A stretch of DNA of 64,000 nucleotides from Sorex araneus. Taxonomy: Eukaryota > Chordata > Mammalia > Eulipotyphla > Soricidae. Positions 1-11,045 of this stretch are shown in pieces. The position numbers were made by a program, and so were the translations under genes. Positions within the stretch are counted from its first letter, which is position 1; the number at the start of each line of letters is the position of its first letter. Where the stretch lies: assembly GCF_027595985.1 (NCBI RefSeq), contig NC_073302.1, positions 10,666,966 to 10,730,965 of the forward strand, read 5' to 3'. Under the pieces are notes generated by a model. That model did not search any database. It had not been told where the DNA came from and was given only the letters and a program-made list of their open reading frames with translations.

Positions 1-745
1 TTCCTGGAAAAGCTTGAAAGGTATTGGCAATAGGTCCTCTTTAAATGTTTGGAAGAATTCACTATGAATCCATCTGAACCTGAGCTTTTGATTTTGGGAA
101 GATTTTTGATTACAGCTTCAATTTCCTTGGTATCAATAGGTCTATTCAGGCATTCCAGATCTTCTTGGTTCAATTTTGGTAGGTTATAGGAATTCAGGAA
201 TTTATCTATTTCTTCTAGGTTCTCTTGTGTCATGGCATACAGGCTTTCAAAGTAATCTCTGATGATCTTTTGAATTTCTTTGGCTTCTGTTGTAATGCCC
301 CAGTTTTCATTTCTGATGCAGTTTATTAGGGTTCTTTCCATTTCTTTGTGAGTCTTGTTAGTGGTTTATCAATCTTGTTTATTTTCTCAAAGAACCAGGT
401 CTTGGTTTCATTGATCTTTCAGATTGTTTTTTGGCTTTCCATGTCGTTAACTTCTACTCTAAGTTTTATTATTTCTTTCCTTCTGCCTGGTTTGGGCTGT
501 GTTTGATTGTCCTTTTCTAAGAAATTGAGCTGTGAAATCAAGTTATTTATGTGAGCCCTTTCGTCCTTCCTGAGAAATTCTTGTAGAACTATAAATGTTC
601 CCCTTAACATAGCTTTAGCTATGTCTCACAGGTTCTGGTAGCTTGTGTCTTTATTCTCATTTTTTCCAGGTATCTTTTGATTTTTCCTTGATTTCCTTTC
701 TGACCCACTCGTTGTTTCACACTGAGTTGTTTAATTTTCAGAAAA
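1..745 (-). mobile_element. L1 ORF2 fragment, minus strand
   Basis: The reverse complement reads as the L1 ORF2 stretch between endonuclease and reverse transcriptase (RT), including the typical 'KEIIKLR' segment near 419-610, with stops and frameshifts. It runs off the left edge, so its 3' end is not seen. At about 745 it meets a plus-strand L1 head to head; the two overlap in ORF2 content, so they are two insertions (or an inverted duplication), not one continuous element. No intact ORF, so it cannot encode a working protein. Confidence 0.85.
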
Positions 746-1391
746 TGAAATCAAACATCTGGAAATTAAACATCTCACTATTGGACAACAAGTAGCTTAG
801 AAATGAAATCAAAGAGGAAATCAAAAGATTCCTGGAAATGAATGAAAATGAGGACACAAGTTACCAAAACTTATGGGACACAGCAAAGCTATGTTAAGAG
901 GAAAGTTCATAGCTCTATAAGCATTCCTCAGGAAGGAGGAGCGAGCCCACATAAGTAATCTAATCTCACAGTTTCAGAGCTTGGAGAATGACCAACAGAA
1001 GGAGCCCAATCTGAACAGGGGGAAGGAAATAATAAAACTCAGAGCAGAAATTAACAAGAATGAAACCAAAAAAAAATCGGAGAGATCAAAGAAGAGCTGG
1101 TTCTTTGAGAAAATAAAAAAGGTCGATAAACCTCTAGCAATACACACAAAAAGGGAGAGAGAAAACCCTAGTAAACAGAGTCAAAAATGAAAACGGGGAC
1201 ATCACAACAGAAATTACAGAAAGTATCCTCAGAGATTACTTTGAGAATCATTATGCCATGAAACACGAAATCCTTCAGTAAATGCGTAAATTCAAAGACT
1301 CCTATAGCATCCAAAGGTATAACCAAGAAGACCTGGAATACCTATGGCCGTCAAGGTAATTGAAACGGCAATAAAAAGTCTCCCCAAGAAC
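746..1391 (+). mobile_element. Host L1 ORF2, segment 1
   Basis: Plus-strand L1 ORF2, again the region just before the RT domain, with the 'GKEIIKLRAEINKNE' segment at about 1017-1060. It is interrupted at 1407 by a younger L1 and resumes at 4654. The TSD flanking the interruption proves both sides were once contiguous. This L1 is shared with unit B (31511 onward), where about 300 bp of this part is deleted. Confidence 0.85.
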
Positions 1392-1464
1392 AAAAGTCCT
1401 GGCCCATTTGGGTCCCTTTTAGCTGGCACCCTTCGGACTCCTTGTATCTGGATGTCCGCATTCT

Positions 1465-2022
1465 CTAGCTCTGGGAATTTTTTGCAATGATGTCTTTAAT
1501 GGTGCTTTTTTCATTGGGATTCGTTCCGTGTGGTTCCAGCACTCCCATGACTCTTATATTGTTTCTCCTGAGGTCATCCCCTAGGACTCTAACTCGCTCT
1601 AGAGCCATTTTGAGGGCTTTTGCCATTATTTGTTGTTGCCTATATGCTTTGTGCAGCTCATCTTCAAGCTCACTGATTCTGTCTTCGGCTGTAGTCATTC
1701 TACTACTGAGGGCTCCTGTGGAGTTTTTAATTTCATCTACTGATTCTTTTAGTTGTGTGACTTCTGTTCGTAGCTTTGAAATTTCTGCTCTCATTTCTTC
1801 CTGGATTATCTTGGTGGAGCATTCCGATGCTGCATCCATATCCTCCCTTAATTTATTGGATGAACGTTCCATAGTTTCTTTGAATTTGTGAACCATCCTC
1901 ACAATTTCCTCTCTGAATTCTTTATCTGAGAGGAGGATGTATTTCTGGGAGGTCTCTGCTGAGGTTAGTGAGATGTTTTCTTGGTTCTCTCCTGCTGGTG
2001 GGGATTTTCTCTGTTTCTTCAT
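1465..2022 (-). pseudogene. L1 ORF1 remnant (RNA-binding coiled-coil protein)
   Basis: A reverse-strand open frame of 185 codons from the ATG at 2022. ORF1p is the trimeric RNA chaperone of the L1 ribonucleoprotein. Visible: a lysine-rich N-terminus ('MKKQRKSPP'), then heptad-rich sequence of about 100 residues ('ISKLRTEVTQLKESVDEIK', 'EDRISELEDELHK'), then the start of the RRM region ('RRNNIRVMGV'). It stops before the rest of the RRM and the C-terminal domain because the insertion ends there. The open frame continues upstream of the ATG only by reading antisense through ORF2 sequence. Truncated, hence nonfunctional. Confidence 0.85.
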
Positions 2023-2439
2023 GTTGTTATGGGCTTTACTATCGGGAGCTCTCGTTAGCTTGGGAGGAACCTCAACTGAAGGTTTTGGGCTATGCTCCTT
2101 TGACAAAGGACTTTTGTGTGCAAGTTGATGGCATTCTTCAAAGAAGCGGAGCAAGCAATCCTGAAATTTATATGGAACAATAAACGCCCACGGATAGCTA
2201 AAACAATTCTTGGGGAAAAGATGATGGGAGGCATCACCCTCCCCAACCTTAAACTCTACTAAAAAGCGGTAACAATTAAAACAGCATGGTACTGGAACAA
2301 AGGCAGAGCTGCAGACCAATGGAACAGGGTGGAATATCCCCACACACAACCTCAAATGTATGATCATCTAATATTTGATAAAGGAGCAAGAGATGTGAAG
2401 TGGAGCAAGGAAAGCCTCTTTAAGAAATGATGCTGGCAC

Positions 2440-3151
2440 TGTTTACAATAGCCAGAATCTGGAAAAAACCCGAATGCCCCAGAACGGATGACTGGTTGAG
2501 GAAACTTTGGTACATCTATACAATGGAATACTATGCAGCTGTTAGAAAAAAGGAGGTCAAGAATTTTGTAGTCAAGTGGATGGGCATGAAAAGTTTCATG
2601 CTGAGTGAAATGAGTCAGAAAGAGAGAGACAGACATAGAAAGATTGCACTCATCTATGGTATATAGAATAACAGAGTGGGAGACTATCACCCAAGAACTG
2701 TAGAAATAAGTACCAGGAGGTTGACTCCATGGCTTCGAGGCTGGCCTCACGTTCCGGGGAAAGGTCAACTCAGAGAAGCGATCACCAACTACATTGTAGT
2801 CGAAGGCCATGTGGGGGAAGGGAGTTGCGGGCTGAATGAGGGCTAGAGACTGAGCACAGCGGCCACTCAACACCTTTATTGCAAACCACAACAGCTAATT
2901 AGAGAGAGAGAACAGAAGTGAATGCCCTGCCACAGTGGCAGGGTGGGGTGGGGGGGAGATGGGATTGGGGAGGGTGGGAGGGACACTGGGTTTACGGGTA
3001 GTGGAGAATGGGCACTGGTGAAGGGATGGGTTCCCAAACTTTGTATGAGGGAAGTATAAGCACAAAAGTGTATAAATCTGTAACTGTACCCTCACGGTGA
3101 TTCTCTAATTAAAAATAAATAAATTTAAAATAAATAAATAAATAAATAAAA
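2440..3151 (+). mobile_element. 5'-truncated L1 3' end nested in the younger L1
   Basis: Flanked by a perfect 18-bp TSD, aagaaatgatgctggcac, at 2422-2439 and 3152-3169. The insert carries the last ORF2 codons ('MEYYAAVRKKEV', '[17 protein letters not shown]'), the G-rich shrew L1 3'UTR and a tail of repeated AAAT. This makes a three-level nest: L1 in L1 in L1. The near-perfect TSD suggests a recent insertion. Confidence 0.93.
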
Positions 3152-4653
3152 AAGAAATGATGCTGGCACAACTGGACAACCACATGCAAAAAAATGGGCT
3201 TAGAACTCGACCTGACACCATGCACAAAAGTAGATCAAAATGGATTAAAGACCTCAACATCAGACCACAAACCATAAGGTACATTGAAGACAAGGTCGGC
3301 AAAACCCTCTACGATATTGAAGATAAAGGTATCTTCAAAGATGACACGGAACTAAACAATCTAGTAAAAACAGAGATCAACAAATGGGACTACATTAAGC
3401 TAAAAAGCTTCTGCACCGCAAAAGATACAGTGACCAGAATACAAAGACTATCTACAGAATGGGAAAGGATATTTACACAATACCCATCAGATAAGGGGTT
3501 AATATCAATGGTGTATAAAGCACTGGTTGAACTCTACAAAAAGAAAACATCCAACCCCATCAAAAAATGGGGCGAAGAAATGAACAGAAAATTTAACAAG
3601 AAAGAGATATGAATGGCCAAAAGGCACATGAAAAAATGCTCTACATCACTAATCATTAGGGAGATACAGATCAAAACAACCATGAGATACCACATCACAC
3701 CACAGAGACTCGCACACATCCAAAAGAACAAAAGCAACCGCTGTTGGAGAGGATGTGGGGAGAAAGGGACCCTTCTACACTGCTGGTGGGAATGCCGGCT
3801 AGTTCAGCCCTTTTGGAAAACAGTATGGACGATTCTCAAAAAACTAGAGGTTGAGCTCCCATTTGACCGAACAATACCACTGCTGGGAATATATCCCAGA
3901 AAAGCCAAAAAGTATAGTCGAAGTGACATATGCACTTATATGTTCACCGCAGCACTGTTTACAATAGCCAGAATCTGGAAAAAACCCGAGTGCCCTAGAA
4001 CAGATGACTGGTTGAAGAAACGCTGGTACATCTATACAATGGAATACTATGCATCTGTTAGAAAAAATGAGGTCATGACTTTTGCATATAAGTGGATCAA
4101 CATGGAAAGTATCATGCTAAGTGAAATGAGTCAGAAAGAAAGAGAGAGACATAGAAAGATTGCACTCATCTGTGAAATATAGAATAATAGACTATAAGAC
4201 TAACGCCCAACAATAGTAGAAATAAGCACCAGGAGGTTGTCTCCATGGCTTGGAGGCTGGTCTATCATTCTGGGTAACTCAGGGAAGGGACCACCAAGTA
4301 AAATGTGGTTGGAGGTCATGTGGGGGAAGGGTGATGTGAGCCAAATACAGACTAGAGACTGAACACAATGGCCACTCAACACCTTTATTGCAAACCACAA
4401 CACCTAATCAGAGAGAGAGAACAAAAGGGAATACCCTGCCATAGTGGCAGGGTGGGGTGGGGGGAGACGGGACTGGGGAGGGGGGGAGGGATGCTGGGTT
4501 TACTTGTGGTGGAGAATGGGCACTGGTGAAGGGATGGGTTATCGAACTTTGTATGGGGGAAACATGAGCACAAAGATGTATGGATCTGTAACTCTACCCT
4601 CACGATGACTCTCTAATTAAAAATAAACTAATTAAAAAAAAAGTCCTGGCCCA

Positions 4654-5655
4654 GATGGATTCACTAGTAAATTCTTCCAAACCTTTAAAGAGGACTTACT
4701 CCCAGTCCTCTTTAATCTTTTCCAGGAAACTGAAGTATCAAAAACACTTCCAAACAGTTTCTATGAAGCAACTATCACTCTGATACCATAAACAGACAAA
4801 GATACCACAAAGAAAGAGAATTACAGACAGATATCCCTGATGAACACAGATGCAAAGATCCTCAACAAAATATTAGCAAATAGAATCCAACGTCTCATCA
4901 AAAAGATCATACACCATGACTAAGTAGAATTCATCCCAGGGATGCAAGAATGGTTTAACATTCGCAATTCAATCAATATAATTCATCATATCACGAAAAG
5001 AAATAATAAAAACCGTATGATCATATCAATAGATGCAAAGAAAGCATTTGAGAAGATTCAGCACCCACTTATTAGGAAAACTCTCAACAAAATGGGCATC
5101 GAAGGAACTTTCCTCAATATAGTCAAAGCCATCTACCGCAAGCCCACGGCAAGTATCATTCTCAATGGGTAAAAACGAAAAGCCTTCCCTCTAAGATCGA
5201 GCACAAGGCAAGGTTGCCCACTTTGTCACTTCCATTCAATATAGTACTGGAAGTCCTGGCCATAGCAGTTAGACAAGAAAAAGATATCAAGGGCATCCAG
5301 ATAGGAAAGGAAGAGGTCAAATTATCACTATTTACAACGATATGATACTATATTTGGAAAACCCTAAAGACTCTACAGAAAAGCTCCTAGAAACAATAGG
5401 TTAATATAGTAAAGTGGCAGGCTACAAAATCAACACCCAAAAGTCCATGGCTTCCTTATATACAAATAATGAAAAAGAAGAAAGAGACATTTAAAAAAAA
5501 CAATCCCTTTCACAAAAGAACCTCAGAAAATCAAGTACCTTGGAATAGGCTTAGCCAAAGAGGTGAAGGACCTATACAAGGAAAATAAGAAAACACTACT
5601 TCAAGAAATAAAAAAAAGGACACTAGGAAATAGAGACACATCCCCTGCTCATGGA
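4654..5655 (+). mobile_element. Host L1 ORF2, segment 2 (reverse transcriptase domain)
   Basis: Continuation of the host L1: RT domain with the 'PGMQEW', '[14 protein letters not shown]' and '[12 protein letters not shown]'-like motifs, many stops and frameshifts. It ends at the 11-bp target tagggagaatt (5656-5666), where an RTE fragment was inserted. It matches 32216-33218 of unit B over its whole length. Decayed, noncoding. Confidence 0.88.
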
Positions 5656-5666
5656 TAGGGAGAATT

Positions 5667-6571
5667 CACTTCTATCACTTTTCATCCCGTTGATCTTTGA
5701 TTTGCTCAAGCGGACACCAGCATCGGCAACAATCTGCCTGTTGTTCATCTTCTATAAGTAGTTCACTCGACTCATCCTGAATAGAATATGCAGAACACTA
5801 CACGAAGGACAACCATGCAAGCAAGCCGGGTTCCGAAAAGGATTCAGCATGATCGACCATATCCATACAGTGACCAAGCTCATTGAAGTTTTGCTTGAGT
5901 TCAAGATGCCGCTCAAACGTCCATTGATTAAAAGAAAGCGTTCAATTCTGGTGAGACTGAAGCAGTCATTGAAGCCCTAGCCAAACAGGACATTCAAACT
6001 CAGTATATCAAGATCCTCCGCAAGCTGTACTATGGATTCACCACCAGGATCTGACCATTCTGATCACCAAAGTGATCATTGATGTAAGAAGAGGGGTTAG
6101 ACAGGGTGATACCATTTTACCGAAACTCTTTAGTGCCACCCTTGAGATCATCATGCCATGACTGGAATGGGAAGGAAGGGGAGTGAAGATAGATAGTTGA
6201 AAACTACACCATCGACACTTCGCTGATGACATTGTTCCAATAATACCAAACATTAGCCAAGTGGCACAAATGCTGACCTACATAGACCACGAGTGTGGAA
6301 AGATAGAACTGCAACTGATCTCAGCAAAACAATGTCCATGAAAAACAAACTAGTCCCTGACATTCCATTTTCTCTCAATGGAATGAACATCTCCGAATGC
6401 AACAGCTTATGTGTACCTGGGTCAAGAACTGAACATGAGGAACGACTTGGCGTTAGAACTGCGCAGGAGGAAGAAAGCTGCTTGGGATGCCTTCAAGAGC
6501 ATCAAAGAGGGGTTAAGAGGACGAAGTACCTCCGGCTCTGGGCACATCTTTTCAACTCCACCGTTATTCCT
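5667..6571 (+). mobile_element. RTE-clade (nematode-type) retrotransposon fragment, 5'-inverted, inserted in L1
   Basis: A 905-bp insert between the direct repeats tagggagaatt at 5656-5666 and 6572-6582. From about 5723 the plus strand encodes RTE reverse transcriptase: 'FRKGFS' (5831-5848), 'RRGVRQGDTI' (6087-6116), 'FADDIV' (6219-6236, catalytic DD) and 'SKTMSMKN', with scattered frameshifts. The first 55 bp read the other way: on the minus strand from 5719 they give WCPLEQIKDQRDEK and a stop, the C-terminus and 3' tail of the same element. So the 5' part was inverted on insertion. No endonuclease domain is present. The motifs match RTE elements of parasitic nematodes, and a horizontally acquired RTE of this kind has been described in the common shrew (recalled, not searched). 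Shared with 33230-34136. Confidence 0.88.
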
Positions 6572-8393
6572 TAGGGAGAATTAACATTATCAAAATGGCA
6601 ATACTGCCCAAAGCACTATACAAATTTAATGTGGTCCCTATCAGGATACCCATGACATTTTTCAAAGAAATAGACAAAATATTCCTGAAATTCATATGAA
6701 ACAATAAACACCCACGAATAGCTAAAGCAATCCTTGGAAAAAAGAAGATGGGTGGCATCACCTTCTCCAACTTCAGTCTCTACTACAAAGCAGTAGTAAT
6801 TAAAACAGCATGGTATTAGGATAAAAACAGACCTGTAAACCAATGGAACAGAATTGAATATCCTGTCACAGACCGCCAAGTATATGGCCACTTAATCTTT
6901 GAAAATTAAGGCAAGAAATGTGAAGTAGAAAAAGAAAAGCCTCTTCAACAAGTGGTACCGGGAAAACTGGAAAGCTACTGCAAAAAAAATGAACTCTGAC
7001 CTCTGTCTAATGCCAGGCACAAAAGTCAGATCAAAGTGGATTAAAGACCTCAATATCAGACATGAATCTATAAGGTTCACAGAAGAAAATGTAAGCAGAA
7101 CTCTCCATGACATTGAAACTAAAAGCATCTTTAAGGATGAAACAGCACTGACCATCCAAGTGGAAGCAAATATAAACAATGGGACTACATCATACTAAGA
7201 AGCTTCTGCGCTTCGAAAGTAACAGTGACCAAAATACAGAAAGAGCCCACAAAATGGAGAAAGAACATTTACCAATACCCATCGGATAAGGGAATAACAT
7301 CCAGGTTATACAAGACACTAGTAGAATTGTACAAGAAAAAACCTCCAACCTAATCAAAAAATGGGGAGAAGAAATGAACAGAAATTTCTTCAAAAAAGAA
7401 ATACAAATGGCCATAAAGCACATGAAAAAATGCTCCACATAACTAATCATCAGGGAGATGCAAATCAAAACAACAATGAGAAAATCATGTCACACCACAG
7501 AGACTGGCACATATTCAAAAGAATATGCTGGTGTGGATGTGGTGGGAAAAGGGACGCTCTTTCACTGTTGGTGGGATTGCCGACTGGTCGAACCTTTCTG
7601 GAAAACAATAAGGACAGTCCTTCAAAAAACAGAAATTGAGCTGCCATATGACCCTGTAATACCACTTCTGGGAATATATCCCAAGGGTACAAAAAAGCAC
7701 AGAAGAAATGACATTTGTACCTATATATTCATTGCAGCACTGTTCACAATAGTCGAAATCTGGAAACAACCCAAGTACCCTAGAACAGATGACTGGTTAA
7801 AGAAACTTTGGTCCATCTACACAATGAAATACTATGCAGCTGTTAGGAGAGATGAAGTCATGAAATTTGCTTATAAGTGGATAGACAAGGAGAGTATCAT
7901 GCTGAGTTAAATGAGTCAGAAGAGAGGGACAGAGATAGAAGGTCTGCACTCATTTGTCGAGTATACATTAACATCACATGAGGCTGACACCCAAGGAGAG
8001 TAGATACAAAGGCCAGTATGATTGCCCCATACTTGGAAGACTGCTTCATGAGCGGAGAGAAGAAGGCAGATGGAATAGAGAAGGAATCACTAAAAAATGG
8101 TGGCTGGAGGAAACAGTTGAGATGGGAGATGCATGCCGAAAGTAGATAATGGACCAAACATAATGACCTCTCAGTGTCTGTGTTGAAAGCCATAATACAC
8201 AAAATTAGAGAGAGAATATGGGGAATATTGTCTGCCATGCAGGCAGGGGAGGGTGAGTAAGAGGAGTATACCCGGGATATTGGTGGTGAGGAATGTGCAC
8301 TGGTGGAGGGATTGGTGTTTGAACATTGTGAGATTGTAACCCAAACATGAAAGCTTGTAAGTATCTCATGGTGATTCAATAAAATTTTAAAAA
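6572..8393 (+). mobile_element. Host L1 ORF2, segment 3, and 3'UTR
   Basis: Resumes directly after the RTE insert with the ORF2 sequence '[17 protein letters not shown]' and runs through the C-terminal region ('WWDCRLVEPFWKT', 'TKKHRRNDICTY', '[14 protein letters not shown]') into a 3'UTR ending in gtgattcaataaaatttt. This 3'UTR differs from that of the younger L1s in the window (which end ctctaattaaaaataaa), so at least two L1 3' subfamilies are present. The long antisense frames over it (for example 7897-8670) are not genes. Confidence 0.88.
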
Positions 8394-9548
8394 ATGAGCT
8401 CCCAATTGACCAAGCAATAACATGTCTAGGAATGCACCCTGGGGCTCCAAAAGCATACAACAGAAACACCAGGTGCACTTCTATGGTCATTGCAACACTA
8501 TTCAAAATAGCAGAATATAGAAATAACCTGAATACTCCAAAACATACTACTGGATAAAGAAACAATGGTTGTACATCTGCACAATGGGATACTGTGAATT
8601 GGTTAGAAAAAATGAAGTCATAAAATTTGATTATAGGTTGATGGACATGCAAAGAATCGTGCTGAAACATGAGTCAGAAAGAGAGAGACAGAAGTCATGA
8701 AATTTACTTATAAATGGATAGACATGGAGAGGATCATGCTCAGTGAAATGAGCCAGAAAGAGAGGGACAGACATAGAAGGACTGCACTCATTTATGAAGT
8801 ATAGGATAGCAACACATGAGGCTGAAACCCAAGGACAGTAGATACAAGGGCCAGGAGGATTGCCCCATAGTTGAAGATTGTTTCATGAGCAGAGGGGAGA
8901 AGGCAGATGGAATAGAGAAGGGATCACTAAGAAAATGATGGCTGGAGGAAACAGTTGGGATGGGATTGCATGCTGAAAGTAGATAATAGAACAAACATGA
9001 TGACTTCTCAGTGTCTGTGTTGAAAGACATAATGCCTAAATGGTAGAGACTGTATGGGGAATATTGTCTGCCATGGAGGCAGGGGGAGGGTAGGAAAGGA
9101 TGGATGTACTCAGGATATCAGTGGTGGGGAATGAGCATTGGTTGAAGGATAGGTGTTTGATCATTGTGAGAATGTAACCCAAACATGAATCTTATAACTA
9201 TCTCACGGTGATTCAATGAAATAAAAAAGAGGGACAGACAAAGAATGATCTCATTCAACTGTGGAATATAAAAAATAAAGTAGTATGAGAATAATATCTA
9301 AGGCCAGTGCAAACCGGAGCCAAGAGGACTGGTCAATGGTTGGAAGCTTGCCACAAATGCAATGGAGGGGGAGGCGGGACAAAGGGCAGGTAGGATAGAG
9401 AAAGGACCAGTATGACAATAATTGTTGAAAATGATCACTCTGAACAAGAATCAAAACTTCGAAAGTAGGTAAATGGATATAAATGATGGACGTTCAATAT
9501 GTGCATTGCAAAACATAATGCCCAAAAGGAAATAGAGAAGAAAAGACT
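8394..9548 (+). mobile_element. Older L1 3' part, interrupted
   Basis: Older plus-strand L1: ORF2 C-terminus at 8394-8692 and 3'UTR at 9228-9548, separated by a nested L1 end. The same L1 is present, reversed, in arm C (62535-64000) without the big L1/RTE block or the nested end, so both interruptions happened after C and the A/B ancestor separated. In unit A the last about 480 bp of this 3'UTR and adjacent sequence are deleted; unit B keeps them (to about 37280). Confidence 0.82.
8693..9227 (+). mobile_element. L1 3' end nested in older L1
   Basis: Short L1 3' end with the 'gtgattcaat' type of 3' terminus, flanked by agagagacaga (8682-8692) and agagggacaga (9228-9238), an 11-bp TSD with one mismatch. 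The same insertion occurs in unit B at 36255-36800 and is absent from arm C, so it predates the A/B duplication but postdates the split from C. Confidence 0.85.
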
Positions 9549-10994
9549 TATGCCAAAGTGCATTATTTTACCAGATATAATAAAGAAGTTTCTTTTACAC
9601 TGAAGATCATATTCATGTATCATAACAACTAGGGAAGTGGTGAGTTGAAGAAAGTGGGTTGAAGGGAATCTTGAGAAGGATAGTGTACTTGGAACCTTTT
9701 TTCTGAAGGTCTGGATGATGCTCCTATCTGCCTCTGAAAAATAACGTGTGTTTGTATTGTTAAGTATGGAGAGTATGTTATTGTGCTGATGATTTCCTGA
9801 ATGTTGTGTCACATAGCTGTGCTGCTCTGTGAGGACAGTGCAGGTAACTCAAAAGTTAACAAATGAAGTCTATGTTTATCAATTGGCAGCTCCATTAATC
9901 ACTATCAATTCTGATTCAATAGCAGTGACTAAGATATTGAGTGAACTTTTACTAAAATATGCAAAGTTTATTATAGCATTAGACATGTATTGTGCACCTG
10001 TATTTCTGAGCTTGAATGATCTAATAAAACAGTAATAAAATATTTATAATGAAAAAAATCATTATCTTAAGTATTCTTCTCTCAGTCTTCTGACACAAGG
10101 CTGAGAGAAGTTAATTTACTTATTTAGGGTCAACTAGGAGTGTCTGGTAGAGTCCCACAACCAGCCCTATCAGACCTGTTCATTGTCTTCATTTATGTTT
10201 AGAAACGTCTCAGCCATTCCTGTGTTCAGCAGACCAGAGCAGGCAGTTCTATTCCAGGGACCCTTGATACTTGCAAAACACTCTTAGGTGGCCTGAGCAG
10301 CTCTGCTCAACCACCTCCCAAAGGACTAAATGGACTGTGGCAATTATCTTCCTTTCTTTAACCAGGAGCTCAGGGACTTTGACTTATTCTTCTATGAGGT
10401 TTATAAAATGGCTTCTTTATTGACTTGTAGGTGAAGGACAGACACAGAAAGCTCAGGAGATTATGGGCTCACAGAAGTCTCCATCCCACTGTTTTGTTCC
10501 TCCTAAGTACTGCAGACGCTGACGACATACAAACTGGATGAGAAGGCTCCTGATCTACCAAGAGTGAAGATATCAGAGTAAGCTTATAATAGTAGGGCAG
10601 AAAGTACATCTCTGTGTGCATAGAAGGATGTACATGCATCCCATGTGCATATGCTGTGTGATGATTTCTTGCTTGTGTAAAATGATAAAATGTGTGTTTC
10701 CTCAACAAGTGTTTGCATCTATGTGATATCTATGACGATGCAGTAAGAGAAAACAGACAAAGAGGGGCTGAAAAGATAGGATATAAGGTAAGATATTTGT
10801 CCTGCAGTTACCTGGTTCAATTCAAGCATTGTCTAATGGTTCTCAGGCTACACCAGGAGGGACCGCTAATCAAAGAGCCATAAGTGTGGCTCAAAAACAA
10901 GATTTTCATTTTTTCATTGAACAATCATCAGATAACCGATGTCCCCATTTCCATTCTTCCCATCACACTCCCAATATGCGTCTACAAGGACACC

Positions 10995-11045
10995 TTTCTT
11001 CTCTCTTTCTCTATATCTTTCTCTTTCTCTCTCTTTCCTTTTGTG
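10995..11045. repeat. CT-rich simple tract
   Basis: Polypyrimidine stretch of irregular CTTT/CTCT units. The counterpart in unit B is at about 39056-39115 and is longer, as expected for an unstable simple repeat. No function is claimed. Confidence 0.8.

Larger units (their letters stand above)
1392..4653 (+). mobile_element. Younger L1 inserted in host L1, 5'-inverted, with TSD
   Basis: The 15-bp direct repeat aaaagtcctggccca occurs at 1392-1406 and 4639-4653, and bounds an insert of 1407-4638. The insert begins with an inverted ORF1 segment (to about 2125) and continues on the plus strand with the C-terminal half of ORF2, an L1 3'UTR and an A-rich tail. The inverted 5' part is the signature of twin priming, although most of ORF2 between the halves is missing. 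Unit B lacks this insert, so it postdates the A/B duplication. It is itself interrupted at 2440-3151. Confidence 0.9.

Noticed and set aside
1487..1891. 134-codon plus-strand frame
   Set aside because: Exact antisense of the L1 ORF1 coiled coil; its serine and leucine richness is an artefact of that.
2364..2891. 175-codon minus-strand frame
   Set aside because: Antisense to two joined L1 ends across a nested insertion boundary.
5667..6571. Nematode contamination of the assembly
   Set aside because: The fragment sits inside shrew-type L1 with a target-site duplication and is present twice in matching context.
7897..8670. 257-codon minus-strand frame
   Set aside because: It is antisense to L1 ORF2 C-terminus and 3'UTR, with no protein family features; the equivalents in unit B differ in length and frame.
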